Notes: generated by a model not told the origin, from the sequence alone. A stretch of 28,889 bases of DNA from Sphaeroforma sirkka (GCA_001586965.3 LUCW03001100.1:5001-33889), one strand, 5' to 3'; numbered from the stretch's first letter, positions 1 to 16,046 are shown. Numbers and translations: made by a program.

Positions 1-857
1 GAATCTATCGTCTAAAATTTTAGATGTCCTCCTCAGTAGTAATTTTACATCCGAAGGGTCTTACATGTGGAAGGATCGTTTACTGATTGGTCCCAATGAT
101 TTTAAGAAGATACATACTACTGTGATAAGCTCTGTAGTATTTGTATTATATTGTCTGCTACCGCGCGATCGAGTCCCATGCTCGTGCATGCGTCCATTCA
201 TAAGTTTGTTTTTGTGTATGTATGTGTGTCTGTGTGTGTTCGTGTCCATGCGTGTATGTATGCGAGAGACGCCTGCGTGGTTTGTGTCTACTTGCCCACG
301 TAAGCTGTCAAATAAACAGTGCACAGTGTCACTTTTTCGTCAGGATTTCACTGTAACCCCCGCACTATCGAGGTAAATTCTATCTGGGTAAGTTTTTATT
401 TTACTATGTTCTGTCGTGGTCAATTTTCATTTGATGTCTTATCTTGATATTATTTTATTCTGATATATTGTCATTCTACCTTGGTATATATATTTTTATT
501 TTGATATATTTGAGGAACAGCACAACACTTTTGCTCTAATCCATTCACTTACACATGTGTTTAAATTTTCATTTGGTTTCCTGCTAGGTACTTCCCCCCT
601 CCAATTCATTTACTTCTACGTGTCCTTGGATATGTCTATGAACAACATTGGCTTTCCAACCAGCACTGCCTATATGAACATTGACAATATATTTTTTCGG
701 TCTCCCTTATTTTTCCGAGACTGGGATTGTTATTAGTCTACGGTAGAATCGTACGCATCCCTGAAGTGTTTACCTATTAACTCGTGCATATCTCTAAGAG
801 GGGGTGGTCCTATTTACAAATATCTTGTCTATACGACTGGTGCACCCAAATGACTAG
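1..857. other. Left-edge non-coding stretch, probably cyclin-gene intron
   Basis: I found no convincing exon here. The cyclin exon at 858 begins in mid-domain (VGGIPSKQ...), so the coding sequence for the first half of the cyclin box must lie further left, outside the window, or in a short exon I could not find. A plus-strand open frame at 65-376 has no recognisable similarity and runs into TG/TATG-rich low complexity (about 205-265). The segment ends in the 3' splice site (AG at 856-857) that precedes the cyclin exon. The bases just before that AG contain only a weak pyrimidine tract. Confidence 0.5.
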
Positions 858-4980
<4,123 letters not shown>

Positions 4981-6070
4981 ACTGCCACTCAATGCAGGAT
5001 ACCAATTTTGCACTATTTCATCAGCATGGGTTTAGATGAAGTGCCCTGGTGTGCTTGAAGATAGCTCGACCTTCGTATACAACCTCAGGGCTCTAAAAAT
5101 CTGAGTACTATTCAGAGTGATACATGGTTAGTACGAGCATATTTCGCACTAGATGAGAACTCGTAACTATCGATTCAGAACATTGAAAAAATGGCGGCAC
5201 TAAACGAGAAAGTACAATTGACAACCCAAGCGATATGTATGCTGCTTCAGTGTGGAGGTCGCACGAGGACGTAGTACGCTCAAGCGAATACTATGCTCGT
5301 CACGAGATGCCCACCGAACCGGTTAGAGGGAAGTGGAAGGCTTTGGAATTGAGTGTGGGGCTGTATCGTGGTTAACAAGGAAGGCCTGTGCAATTCGTGG
5401 GGTTTTGTTGTGCAGTGTGTTCGTTTATACATCATGTGCATCGTGTGATATGCAAACGCCTGCCACTCTCAAGGACCTGGTAACCTGAAACCGTCAAAGA
5501 CAGTGGACGTGCTGAGATGCAAAGACCGTGGTTTTGGTTTCGTATTTCCAGATTCGTCTGGGTACACGAAAATGATGGATATGTCGAAATTCACGGTTTT
5601 AACAGTAGAGTTGTAATGGCCGATTCACACTACGATTTTATTATATGAACGGTTAATGCGGGTAGAAGCTTATTAAATGCTATCAACAGACTCATTTCAA
5701 ATAGAATCATATTTCCCTTAGTATGAGCTTTGCAATACTTATACAATGAACTTTCGATATAATCCGTTAGGATAGGTTTCACATCACGGCAGCTGTGTTT
5801 TTAAAGTTTTGAACCGTTTATTACAATTCATCGGTAATACACGATCTGAACAGACGCTTACCCTCCGTGTCAGGCGAGTGGCAATTAGATCACATATTGT
5901 GACATAAACGGCATCATCTGTGTAACGCCATTCTCAGTCTCGTCCTTGATATTTAAAGGTAGTACGCTAATCACTCGATTATACACAAACCTAAACAGAA
6001 TCTTTCTCTCGTACAACATACTTACGATTAACAAACAAATACATAAGTCAACGTATAATTAAAAATGGTA
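4981..6070. other. Spacer after the cyclin gene, no confident gene
   Basis: Ordinary-complexity DNA of about 1.1 kb. There is no AATAAA close behind the TAA at 4980, so the transcript end is not marked. A plus-strand open frame of about 62 codons (about 5187-5375, first ATG at 5235, stop TAA 5373-5375) has a protein-like composition, but I recognise no domain and see no clear splice signal, so I do not call it a gene. Confidence 0.5.
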
Positions 6071-6133
6071 ACGATGTAGATTACATATGCATGCATATAG
6101 ATACAGATACATATATATATATATATATATGTG

Positions 6134-6172
<39 letters not shown>

Positions 6173-6180
6173 TTATACAC

Positions 6181-6213
<33 letters not shown>

Positions 6214-6252
6214 CAAACATACATACATACATACAAACATACATATATACAA

Positions 6253-6283
<31 letters not shown>

Positions 6284-7493
6284 CACACACACAAATAAAT
6301 GCACATACATACATGCATGCACGTACGGACGGACGGACGGACGGACGGACGGACAGACATACATGCATACGTACATGCATTGTGTACGTACGTAATATGT
6401 GTCAATAATACCAATATAATAATAATATATGTATAATAATAATAATAATATATAATTATTATAATGTAGTTATGTATATTATTGCACACATATATGTTGC
6501 AATATGTAATAATAATATTACAACAATTATATATAATATTATATATATATATAATAATACATAATATATACATATGTATTATTAATTGCATGCATATTGC
6601 AGCACATATTGTATGTGTACATGTATTATTATTATACATAATATATAATAATAATGTATAATATGTATTAATACATGTAATATATGGCTATATATAATAT
6701 ACTGGTGTATAGTAATAATATTATATATGCTGAATACATATATTGCATACATATTAATAATGTATAATTGCCACATATTACCAACACATATTGTTGATGC
6801 CATTGATCACACATGTTGTGTGCATATATGTACATGTATGAGAGATGGACATGCAATAGCCAATATGCCACATATAATAATAATATGTACATATACACAT
6901 ATTATGTAATAATTGCATAATATTATTATGTATCCATATTATAATAACAATAACAATATTAACTTAACCATACATTACATACATATGTTATTAATAGCCA
7001 TGGCAAATATGCATATAGATTCAGATTACAGATCTGTTTGTATACATATTCCTTTATTAAACCATTTTATATGCATGTCATATACATATTATCCATCCAT
7101 ATTATATATATTGGCCATATGCATAATATGCATGTACATGCATGTATGTACATATGTATATATAATATATACAATTTTACATGACATTAATATATATATA
7201 TACATATATGTTTATATATGCTGTAATGCATATGCATGCGTGCAATGTTTGTATATATGTGTATAATAATAATACATATATACAGTATTGTGATAAAGAT
7301 TTGCTATATGTATACATATGTGTGTATGCATATATACATAATAATATATCTATCATGCACACACAAATATATATAGCACATATATATGTATATATATTAT
7401 TATTATTATATTACATATATACATATACATATGTGTAGATACATTAAGATCCCATATATATGTACATATACGTATTGCATGTGTGTGTGTGTA

Positions 7494-7532
<39 letters not shown>

Positions 7533-7543
7533 CATATATATGT

Positions 7544-7590
<47 letters not shown>

Positions 7591-7597
7591 TTATTTG

Positions 7598-7632
<35 letters not shown>

Positions 7633-7736
7633 AATAATGTTATATATATATATATATATATGGTGTATATCTACAAAAAGCATCCCTCACCAGCCAAAAA
7701 AAAATATGGTAGAAAGCTATGTGTAATAGTTAGCCA

Positions 7737-7770
<34 letters not shown>
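6071..7770. repeat. 1.7-kb block of pure and degenerate microsatellites
   Basis: In order: (TA)n tracts (about 6109-6212), ATAC-type repeats, (CA)n (about 6253-6292), a short (CGGA)7 run at about 6326-6354, then about 1 kb of very AT-rich sequence made of TAATAA, CATATG and TGCATG words (about 6400-7450). Further (TA)n tracts follow at about 7494-7528, 7549-7582, 7602-7628, 7640-7661 and 7739-7767. Much of it alternates purine and pyrimidine. Every open frame here is Tyr/Ile/Thr/His-rich repeat translation, and I see no gene. Confidence 0.9.
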
Positions 7771-9246
7771 TCGTAGATATATAGATGAATAAGAGGCGAC
7801 AAATTAAAATATATAAAGAGTCTTCGGCGCGTGGTTATGGTTTCATTTTTTTTAACTGTAACACTCTCAACATTCGGCTTGTCATAAATGCGTCAACGTA
7901 TGCTCAAATATTATGACGAACACAAGGTATTTCACTATATAGATAAAAGGTAGGATACTGTATTTATTAATGCTTTGATTGTATTTATAAAGGTATGCCT
8001 GGATTTATCTTTTATATGTATATCTATACGTAACTGCGTTGGTTAGGTTTGCTCGCGGAACCAGCCAAATAGTTTATGACTGTTTCGTACCCAAGGGACC
8101 AAACTCTTGTTCGCACCCATTCTTCATAATTCAGACAAGTATGTAAATATATACGCAAGCATGGACGTTGCTGTCATACAAGCAGCAATTTTGTGACAAT
8201 ACCTTGGACTTTTCATGCATACATAGTTGAATCACGCTCCATACCATGGTGCCCATGCATCATTCTTACTATGATATTCTTCGAGATAGTTTCTGTATCA
8301 GTCGTCGTGGCTTGCAGCCTCAGGACCTCGGGCTCGCAGTCTCGCACAGCAATAAATTTATAAAAAATACTGTTCAATAAATTTAGGAGGCTATGAAAAA
8401 TACTTTAAAAAATAGCCAAATAAGATAGACCCTAACTATCAACTATTGTATCTACCCTTTTTATATCTCCTTTTTTATAAAAGGCTATGCACGGGATGCC
8501 CGGCCCGATCTTTTTAGAAAAAGTAAAGTATGTACCCGGATAATATTTACATACCCTATAAATTACCTATGTTTTAGTCCTAAAGAACTCTCACGGGTAG
8601 GCCCTGCGGCCAGATCTCCCACTCTGTATTAGTGTATTAGTCTCTGAGACTTGAGAGAGTCCATATTTTTTAATAGATTGCCAAAGAACTACATAGTTGA
8701 GCCCGCATAAATACCGATGATGTTTTAGAGCAATATTCATTGGGTACTATTTATATATTTAACATAATGACTATGACGGCATGTGTTTTCCATAGTGTCG
8801 GCTGTCAACCACCTGTCAAAAACCGTCTGTTGACATCTACCATCTAAAAATATATCTAACCGCAGGTACACGCACCAGGCAATAGCAGGGCGTACCACGG
8901 AACTGGTTCACAACTTCACAGTTGCGCTAGTAGAATAAATTTGTGCGTCCTCCAAAAAGCCCCGAAGCTCGAAGTGATGAATTGGCCTATAGAGTGCAAC
9001 GGGGAAAACTGGAAAGTAAATATACTTTTTGTATATGTGATTATCGTATAATGATATATATTTGACAGCGTATGGAGCGTGGTCTGTAGATGTGTATGCA
9101 TAGTTTACTACGAACTGTACTTATGGTTTAATTTACAATAGCAAACACTCGTCTTCTCTTCTGTTCAACCGCACCCGTAACCCTTGCACCGTCCCCTGTA
9201 ACCCGTATAGTTAGTCGCGATATAAATTCATTCACATTCAGTCAGC
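7771..9246. other. Spacer before the zinc-finger gene
   Basis: No gene recognised. AGGCTATG occurs at 8388-8395 and AAGGCTATGC at 8481-8490, a word that reappears near the right end of the window. A small perfect inverted repeat (GTATGTA 8528-8534, TACATAC 8548-8554) lies nearby. TATAAA at 9221-9226 is 21-26 bases before the ATG of the next gene. That is too close for a normal TATA-box promoter with a 5' UTR, so I do not call it a promoter. Confidence 0.5.
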
Positions 9247-11843
9247 ATGTTGATGTCCGATAGCCCCATCTGCCTGTGGCCTCAGTGCAACGAGTTGTTT
9301 ATGTGCGTCGAAGATCTAATACAACATGTCGAGGAAGAGCATGTTATGAGCGATAAAAAGTCATCTATTGACACCGCATTCGACCTGCAGCGTCTGGACT
9401 CTGGGCTTGAATTAGTACTATCTCCTACTGGTTTAGATGCCGCCGTGAGCATAAACGCAGCATCGAACGCGAACGCTACCACGTTCGCGCATACGGCATC
9501 GTTGCCCACATGCTTTACTCAATCGATGGAGTTGTGTGGACCTAATTCTAATGTTGGTAATAGTTATAGTAATTTAAGTACGGGGTATGTAACCGCTAGG
9601 AGTGTTGATTTGGATTCCCCTGTCTCGCGGTTCATCCACATGTCGCATGTGAGCCCCTACTTCACGGACGAGGAAAGAGCTGTGCGACGTAAACAACAGG
9701 AGGTGCGTAATTCATTTAAAGTGTCGTTGAGAACCTTATTATTGCTGTGTGTTTTTTTCCTTTGCACAATGAGCTGTTATGTTGTGTGTGATAATCTCGA
9801 CTTCGAAATCTTCCAGAATATTGATGAGCTTCAAGTCAACTGTTTGTTTCGAGTGTCAAAGTAAGTTTATCTTTTCTGAAAAGCTTTCAGGCTGTTCTAT
9901 TTCGTCGTGTGCAAATTTCAGTCACCTTCGTCTAGCGTATACGATCGATCGGCATATGCCACACAATTTTGTGATCTCATCGCTTCGTCTAGACAATTCA
10001 ATAGAAGCGCATACGAAGCGAGATGCTTCATTCGAAGACGGCTTTGGCTAAATTATAAATGCTGTATTGGTAGTAGACATGATCTGTCCTCAATTGATTA
10101 TTTTTTACTTGCTGAGTTTCACCGAGTTACGGTACGGTGTTGCCTTACGGTGCTTTCGTATCTTTTATCACTCCACTATAACTTCTCAACGTCCGAAAAT
10201 ACATGCCAATGCTATTAACACAGCTGTACATACGCATACACATCTGTACACGCACACATATCAAAACTCACACAATACATCTACACGTACATCACTAAAC
10301 AGTTGTGTCGAAGGCGCCCCATCGGTTCCCACGACTCGCTGCTGCTTGACGACGACTTCGCCGATATGGACTTGGACCTGCCACTGAGGAAGCGACGCAA
10401 ATCTTCGGTTGTTGATTCCGCTTATGGATATGATCTGATCGATACACAGCTAGGCTCGCGATCGTGCTCTCCGGCAGACTCGGCTATAGGTAGCCCTATA
10501 TATGAGGTACCAGTAAAGACATCTCAGTTCGCTCACTCCAGTACAATGTCAACAGACGCGTCCACCGCCGTTGTGTCTGCCTCCGGTCTACCTACCTGCT
10601 CATGCACACCCACAGCTAACTGCGCTACAACTACTACAAGTGCGACTGTCTCTACGACGACATCCACGTGCTCGTCCACGTGTCCGTCCAGATCGAGCAC
10701 GCCAATCAACTCCGCCCACGAAGACTCTGCGGCGAAAGAAAGTTCGGCACAACCGGTGGTGGTAAAAAAACTAGACACCTTCAGCCGGGAAATTATTGCC
10801 GCGAGTTCGGCGCAGATCGACCCCAGCGAGAAGAGACCTTACAGGTGTCCCGTGCCTTTATGCGATAAGCAGTACAAGAATCTTAACGGAATCAAGTACC
10901 ACTCGCAGCACGGGCACACCAACCTGGTATGTGTGCATGGAGGAGATAGTGTAAATGGTGTATTCGTACTTTTTATTTTATATGTGGTAGACACTGCGCA
11001 CGCCCGCATGAGTTGGCCTGTGAATATGCCCCTTTACCGCAAATATGAAAGAGCTGTACTTGTCATATTTGTCGAAATTGATACACGAAATATTACAAGG
11101 ATATCATGACCAGTTGATATGTGATTAATATGCATCATCGAGTACGTGTGATCTGGGCTTTTCTCATGTGTGTACACTCCGGGCCCTATTGCCATCGGCA
11201 TAATCATGTACATATATGGCTGTTGTGTATGTACCTACTTACTCACTCGTCGACCATCTTTATTCCTACCTACGCGTAGGGTCCAGAGCAGCAAGTGTAC
11301 CAGTGCCACCTGCAAACAGAGAGCAACCCCATAAACACCCGGTGTAACCATACCGTCCGCAGTTCGGCTAGTATGAAGGAGCACGTGAAGAAGGACCATC
11401 CCGCTTTTGTAGAGCGTGTTGGAAGGTGTGTATTTGCTCTATACACATGTTATCGGTTGTTAATTTACGTATGTATGTGAATTTATAGTTACAGTGTTTT
11501 AGTAGGTGCGCCTTCTAGTAGGGAAACGATTGATGTGGTGGATCACATATCAGGTGCCGACATGTCATGCATGTGTTCTCTGTGAAAGTACCATGAAGCA
11601 AGGATTAACGCTATCTATCTGGCTGAAGTATCCCACACATTGCACGTGCTTACGATTCTTTTATCTACATGACTTTGCAGGGAACGCAACCCCCGTCCTT
11701 CGGTCAGCAAAGCGTCGACACAGGCACAGAAGGCTACCCTTCCAACCGCGCAGAAGGCCGCTCTCACACAGACAGCTTCCCCGGCTCAAGTAGTACACGC
11801 ACTCGCTCAAGCACACACGGCCAAGATGCAAGTGCAGGTATAG
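9247..11843 (+). CDS. JAZF1/Sfp1-like C2H2 zinc-finger protein, four exons, 462 aa
   Basis: Exons 9247-9702, 10303-10926, 11280-11425 and 11681-11843 join in frame at GT-AG sites (donors GTGCGT, GTATGT, GTGTGT) and end at TAG. Finger 1 has C9, C14, H27, H32, with LIQHVEEEH matching the N-terminal JAZF1 finger. RFIHMSHVSPYFTDEER then VRRKQQE follows, where JAZF1 has a similar Arg/Gln-rich helix. Finger 2 (C334, C339, H352, H357) contains YRCPVPLCDKQYKNLNGIKY, the family's hallmark. A third finger-like segment has C382, H395, H400, but its first Cys (C369) is 12 residues away. Between fingers lie an acidic segment, a KRRK basic cluster and a Ser/Thr-rich linker; the tail is Ala/Gln-rich. JAZF1 is a nuclear regulator linked to the NuA4/TIP60 acetyltransferase, and yeast Sfp1 controls growth genes; a nuclear regulatory role here is inferred. 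The start could also be the ATG at 9253. The last codons (CAG GTA TAG) overlap a possible donor, so a further exon cannot be excluded. Confidence 0.88.
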
Positions 11844-12278
11844 CACACCTTGGGTATGTGCGTGTGTGTGTGTGTACGAGACTTGTACACGCGCATGTGC
11901 GCATTGGGAGCACTTCGGAATAGGAGGTACCAGGTGCAAGAGACCCTGTCACAGGGCTGATGTGTCTACTTGCTAGCCAACGGTTTTATGCCTCCAAGTG
12001 CTTGGCTTAGTTCAGAACCAACCGCCCTTATATACACCCTCCACCCCCTGAATGTGTTTGTATATACATATTAGAAGTTTCGACCGGATCGAAGAAAAGA
12101 CACAGAAACTCGGGGCGTGGATACAAGGTGGGCTCGACAGTGAGAGCAGGGAATTTAAAATAGATATAAGAGTATTCATTTAACCAAGTTAATGAGGTAG
12201 ATTTAATACTACATACACATGCACGTCAACAACTTACGTGACCCGATGAAAGTTCAAGGATTGTTAAATTGATATATG

Positions 12279-12284
12279 AATAAA
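12279..12284 (+). terminator. Candidate poly(A) signal AATAAA for the zinc-finger gene
   Basis: A canonical AATAAA lies about 440 bases past the TAG at 11843, on the coding strand. It is the only clear hexamer I noticed between the convergent genes on this strand. The distance is long but possible. Confidence 0.35.
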
Positions 12285-12655
12285 GGACGTAATCGAAATT
12301 ACAAGCTTAAGAACCCCCATTCCTATGCTGCACAATGAACAATATTTCGGTTGTAATTGTTGATATGAAACTAAACATAGCGACCAGTATATACAAGTTG
12401 TCCCAACTGTAGTATGCGTGGTGCACCATTCGAAGCTGTGAAGGTGTATTTGCATTATTTTGTATAACGACCACTCCGTATTTAACAGAAAGGTCACTGC
12501 AACATAACTGTTTCGATACACCACGAACACAACTGTCAAGTCCTACTATAGTACACTTTTCTTAATACATATGACAAGATAGGGAAACTTTGAAGTGATG
12601 TTAAGGCCAATACGTATTGCTGCCCTGAGTGGTCAAACCTGCAGGACAACCGGTA

Positions 12656-12661
12656 TTTAAT
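12656..12661 (-). terminator. Candidate poly(A) signal ATTAAA for the PPR gene
   Basis: TTTAAT on the plus strand reads ATTAAA on the minus strand, about 40 bases past the PPR stop codon. ATTAAA is the commonest variant of the poly(A) hexamer. The assignment rests on position only. Confidence 0.35.
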
Positions 12662-12700
12662 GTTAATGCAGAATGCACTAAAAAACGCATACTCGCACGG

Positions 12701-14464
12701 CTACATGTTGCTCCACAACCAAGCGTTCAGTGTTTTGTCGTCCAGGACCAGACACCCCTTATTCTTCGGCAAGGTGTATGCTACCACCGGTGGGTCTAAC
12801 ATTCCCAGCTGGGTCTGTACCAGATCCATCAGCACAGGGCCATTCACACTATTCAACCCCTTCCCCACCACCACACTGTTCCGTTCTGAGCGCGTCCGAC
12901 TCCTTATTCGGTACCCCTTTATTCCGTCATCGTTAATCCGCGCTAGTTCCCGGTTTAACCACGTGTGCTCCTTGGTCAGCAGCGTGCGTAGCAACCGTCT
13001 CACGGCCGCTGTGGCCATGTGGTACGAGTGATGATGCAAATCCAGGTCCCCCTCGCTCTCGAATACATGCCAGAGATGAGCTGCTTCAGGTATGTGTAAT
13101 ACCATACTATCGTATAACCTATCTACATCAGCCTGCATGTTCCTCTCTTTCCCTAAGGCCTCGATGAGCGCCCCATACGTCCGCACATCCTTCTTCAGCC
13201 CCGTAGTGTCCATGTCTAAAAACAGATCCACCGCTTCGGTCCAGTGCACGAGGTTGATCAGACTACTATACGTTCTTGTAGTATGCGCTATGCGCCGCCT
13301 ATTCATTTCTCGTAGTAACTCAAGCGCCGTGTCCCATTGCATAGCTCTCTCGCACGTGGCGATCGTCTTACTAAACACACCCGTACTATATTGTAGACCT
13401 TTGCTCGGCATTTCCCTCAGCAAGCGTAAGGCCTCTTCCCACCTCCCCGCCACCTCACATGCAGATATGACCCCGCTGTATGTCGCTGTCGTGGGTTTTA
13501 TCCCCACTTTCTGCATGTCGTTCAATAGCTTCACTGCTTCATTCACTTTCCCCAACTGTACACAGGCAACGATGACGTTGTTGTACGTGGTAAGATTCCG
13601 TGTGGTCCCAGAATCCCGCATTTCGCTAAGTAAACTATGTGCTTCTGCCCACTTCCCACACTTAGCGTACGCGTATATAACCCAATTGTATGTGTGTATA
13701 TTTGGATGCATCCTTCTCAGCATCGTATGAGCTTCTGAGTACCTCCCTGCACGACTGAATGCAGTTATCATGACCTTGTGAGTGTCGTTATCCCGCTTGA
13801 CACGATGCACGTCCATCTCCTGATAGTAGCTATACGCACTGTCGCAATCGTCTGTGACCCCGTACGATGCAATGACGGTATTGTACACACCAGCACACAA
13901 GTTCATGCGTGATTTCTTCATGTACGCCAGTACTTCCACACACTTGCACGGTTGTTTCGCATGCTTGTATATATGCGTAGCATGTATAGCATCTGATTCC
14001 AACAATGTCTTTGTACTAAGCAGCTTATCAGCACAATACAACGCAAAGCGTGTGTCGTTGGTTCGTCTGGCTGACTGTGCAATGTGTTTCAACGTCACCG
14101 TATAATGTACATGACCTACTTGATGAGATCGTCTCTTGTGTTTACGTAGGTGTGCACTTTGACCGTGTGAATGAACCTGTTCCTTGACATATTGTTGCGA
14201 AGCTGTTTTTTTCACACTCAGTGTCTGTGCTGAGTTGGCTTTAACCTGCGATGGAGCTTTTCTTGACAAACCAGAATTAGTAGCAGACGTAAGAGTAGTA
14301 GATGCTGTCGTATGTTTTAGCCTAGCTATGTGAGGCCATAACTGTAACACGCCTACATCTGGTCTAACCGTATATCTACTTAAGTTTCGGCTCACACTGC
14401 CAAACATGCACAACCTCATGACACTCAAACGTACATAGGTATCCACATATAGATCCACGCACAA
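12701..14464 (-). CDS. PPR-SMR protein (587 aa), probably mitochondrial
   Basis: A single uninterrupted frame from ATG (14464) to TAG (12701-12703). The N-terminal ~130 residues are rich in Arg, Ser, Thr and Leu and poor in acidic residues, as in a mitochondrial presequence. M16 (MRLCMFGSVSRNL) may be the better start. From about residue 193 to 430 run about seven pentatricopeptide repeats of P type, for example YNWVIYAYAKCGKWAEAHSL (259-278) and TYNNVIVACVQLGKVNEAVK (293-312); the second and last are shortened. Residues about 473-573 form an SMR domain: LDLHHHS, VVVGKGLNSVNGPVL, then a PKNKGCLVL end. PPR arrays bind RNA in a sequence-specific way, and SMR domains often act as RNA endonucleases, so a role in organelle RNA processing or translation is inferred. 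The usual His of the SMR GxGxHS-type motif appears as Asn (GKGLNS). The PPR call is firm and the SMR call strong. Confidence 0.92.
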   Translation of the reverse strand: MCVDLYVDTYVRLSVMRLCMFGSVSRNLSRYTVRPDVGVLQLWPHIARLKHTTASTTLTSATNSGLSRKAPSQVKANSAQTLSVKKTASQQYVKEQVHSHGQSAHLRKHKRRSHQVGHVHYTVTLKHIAQSARRTNDTRFALYCADKLLSTKTLLESDAIHATHIYKHAKQPCKCVEVLAYMKKSRMNLCAGVYNTVIASYGVTDDCDSAYSYYQEMDVHRVKRDNDTHKVMITAFSRAGRYSEAHTMLRRMHPNIHTYNWVIYAYAKCGKWAEAHSLLSEMRDSGTTRNLTTYNNVIVACVQLGKVNEAVKLLNDMQKVGIKPTTATYSGVISACEVAGRWEEALRLLREMPSKGLQYSTGVFSKTIATCERAMQWDTALELLREMNRRRIAHTTRTYSSLINLVHWTEAVDLFLDMDTTGLKKDVRTYGALIEALGKERNMQADVDRLYDSMVLHIPEAAHLWHVFESEGDLDLHHHSYHMATAAVRRLLRTLLTKEHTWLNRELARINDDGIKGYRIRSRTRSERNSVVVGKGLNSVNGPVLMDLVQTQLGMLDPPVVAYTLPKNKGCLVLDDKTLNAWLWSNM

Positions 14465-15284
14465 ACGCTGCCAACTACAACGCCATAGATCCTATAACAA
14501 CTCCATTTGTGTGCCGAATACACCCGATGCGAACTCTATTCGCGCGAAGCTAAAGAGTGTATGTCCTGCGGACGCACCCGCTCTCCTTTATATCTACTTC
14601 GAGAATGACAGCTTCTCTTGGACCTTAGGCCATTCGGACATGAGTTTATGTTGGTTCTGAGCAGGGATACCTCTTACATAAGTACATACCAACACCTCTA
14701 AAGGGAACGGGAGTGATTGTTGAACGACGAGTCGATGACTCATGTGCGCAAAATTCTTTCTAAATTGTATGTATGTACTGATGATTCTAGCAGGCTATGA
14801 AAATAAAGAGTCTTTACAATAAAATCATCAAAACTATCCAATATGTATATTTACGACTATATACGATTCATACTTCCACTTTCTATATCGGTCTTAGTGC
14901 GATCTGTGGAGCTGAAGCAGAGGGTTTGCATCTTCAAACTTGGAATTGGTTTCAATTGTTTACGCACATTCGGTTTCAATTGTTCTTTACGCGTACCTGT
15001 ACATTCTTTACGCGTACCTCTGCATGTATTCCAATTTTCCAGCACTTTTTATCTGGAAAACACGCGGTGTGATTAGTGGCTTATGTTATTTTGTCTTGGA
15101 AACTATACCTGCATGGTTAATTCATTGTGTGATGTATTTTTATTTTCTTCATGATCTCGTACGGAACGTATCAAGTTGTGTATGATATATTTTCGAGCCT
15201 GATTTGTGCTTTCCGGGGTGGAATTAACCGGACACTTGTACTTAAATATATATGCATAATATATTTTTCAGAAACATGCATGAA
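14465..15284. other. Upstream spacer of the PPR gene
   Basis: This holds the 5' flank of the minus-strand PPR gene. A plus-strand frame open from about 14437 to 14661 has a protein-like composition but lacks an early ATG and a clear acceptor, so I do not call it. A short tandem repeat lies at 14948-15019. No gene is recognised. Confidence 0.5.
14948..15019 (+). repeat. Two adjacent short tandem duplications
   Basis: GGTTTCAATTGTT occurs at 14948-14960 and 14972-14984. TTCTTTACGCGTACCT occurs at 14983-14998 and 15004-15019 (16 identical bases, period 21). The two repeats abut. Confidence 0.85.
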
Positions 15285-15535
<251 letters not shown>

Positions 15536-16002
15536 GGGTGTGCATGTATGCATGTGCGTATGCATGTATGTATATGTATATACATATACATATTATTGTG
15601 TGATGATGTGTCCGTGTCCGTGTCTGTCCGTGTGATATTGTGTCCGTGTCTGATGCTTGCCGGTGCCGTGTGTGTGTATATATATTAATATGTAATATAT
15701 ATGTAACAATATAATATAATATATATTATTATACATAATAATGCATATGTATATATATGCCTCCACACACACATATAACATCAATCACAATGTAATGTGA
15801 TATGATGATGATACATGCGTGATGATATATATATATAATATGTATGTATATATTATATACATATATGTAATACACGTACGTAATGTACGTAATGTATGTA
15901 TGTGTGCATGCATGCACATGCACATGTATCCATATAATATGTAATGTGTCTTGATGATACTGTTTGTAATGCGTTTATATTATATATTATATATATAATA
16001 TG

Positions 16003-16046
<44 letters not shown>

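Larger units (their letters stand above)
11844..12700. other. Convergent spacer between the zinc-finger and PPR genes
   Basis: This is the 3' flank of both the plus-strand zinc-finger gene and the minus-strand PPR gene. I see no exon in it. It holds the candidate poly(A) signals described separately. Confidence 0.5.

Noticed and set aside
65..376. A 103-codon open frame as an upstream cyclin exon
   Set aside because: FKKIHTTVISSV looks faintly like the cyclin helix before VGGI, but the conserved residues do not align, and much of the frame is TG/TATG low complexity.
5187..5375. Plus-strand open frame of about 62 codons
   Set aside because: Protein-like composition, but a run this long is expected by chance somewhere in a window of this size. 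No splice sites or family match were seen.
9703..10302. Open frames in the first intron of the zinc-finger gene
   Set aside because: The flanking exons join in phase 0 without any extra exon, and these frames have no domain similarity.
12660..14105. Plus-strand open frames over the PPR gene
   Set aside because: They are antisense shadows of a 587-codon frame with clear PPR and SMR motifs.
14437..14661. Plus-strand open frame upstream of the PPR gene
   Set aside because: It has no early ATG and no good acceptor, and it overlaps the PPR 5' flank. Nothing recognisable was found in it.
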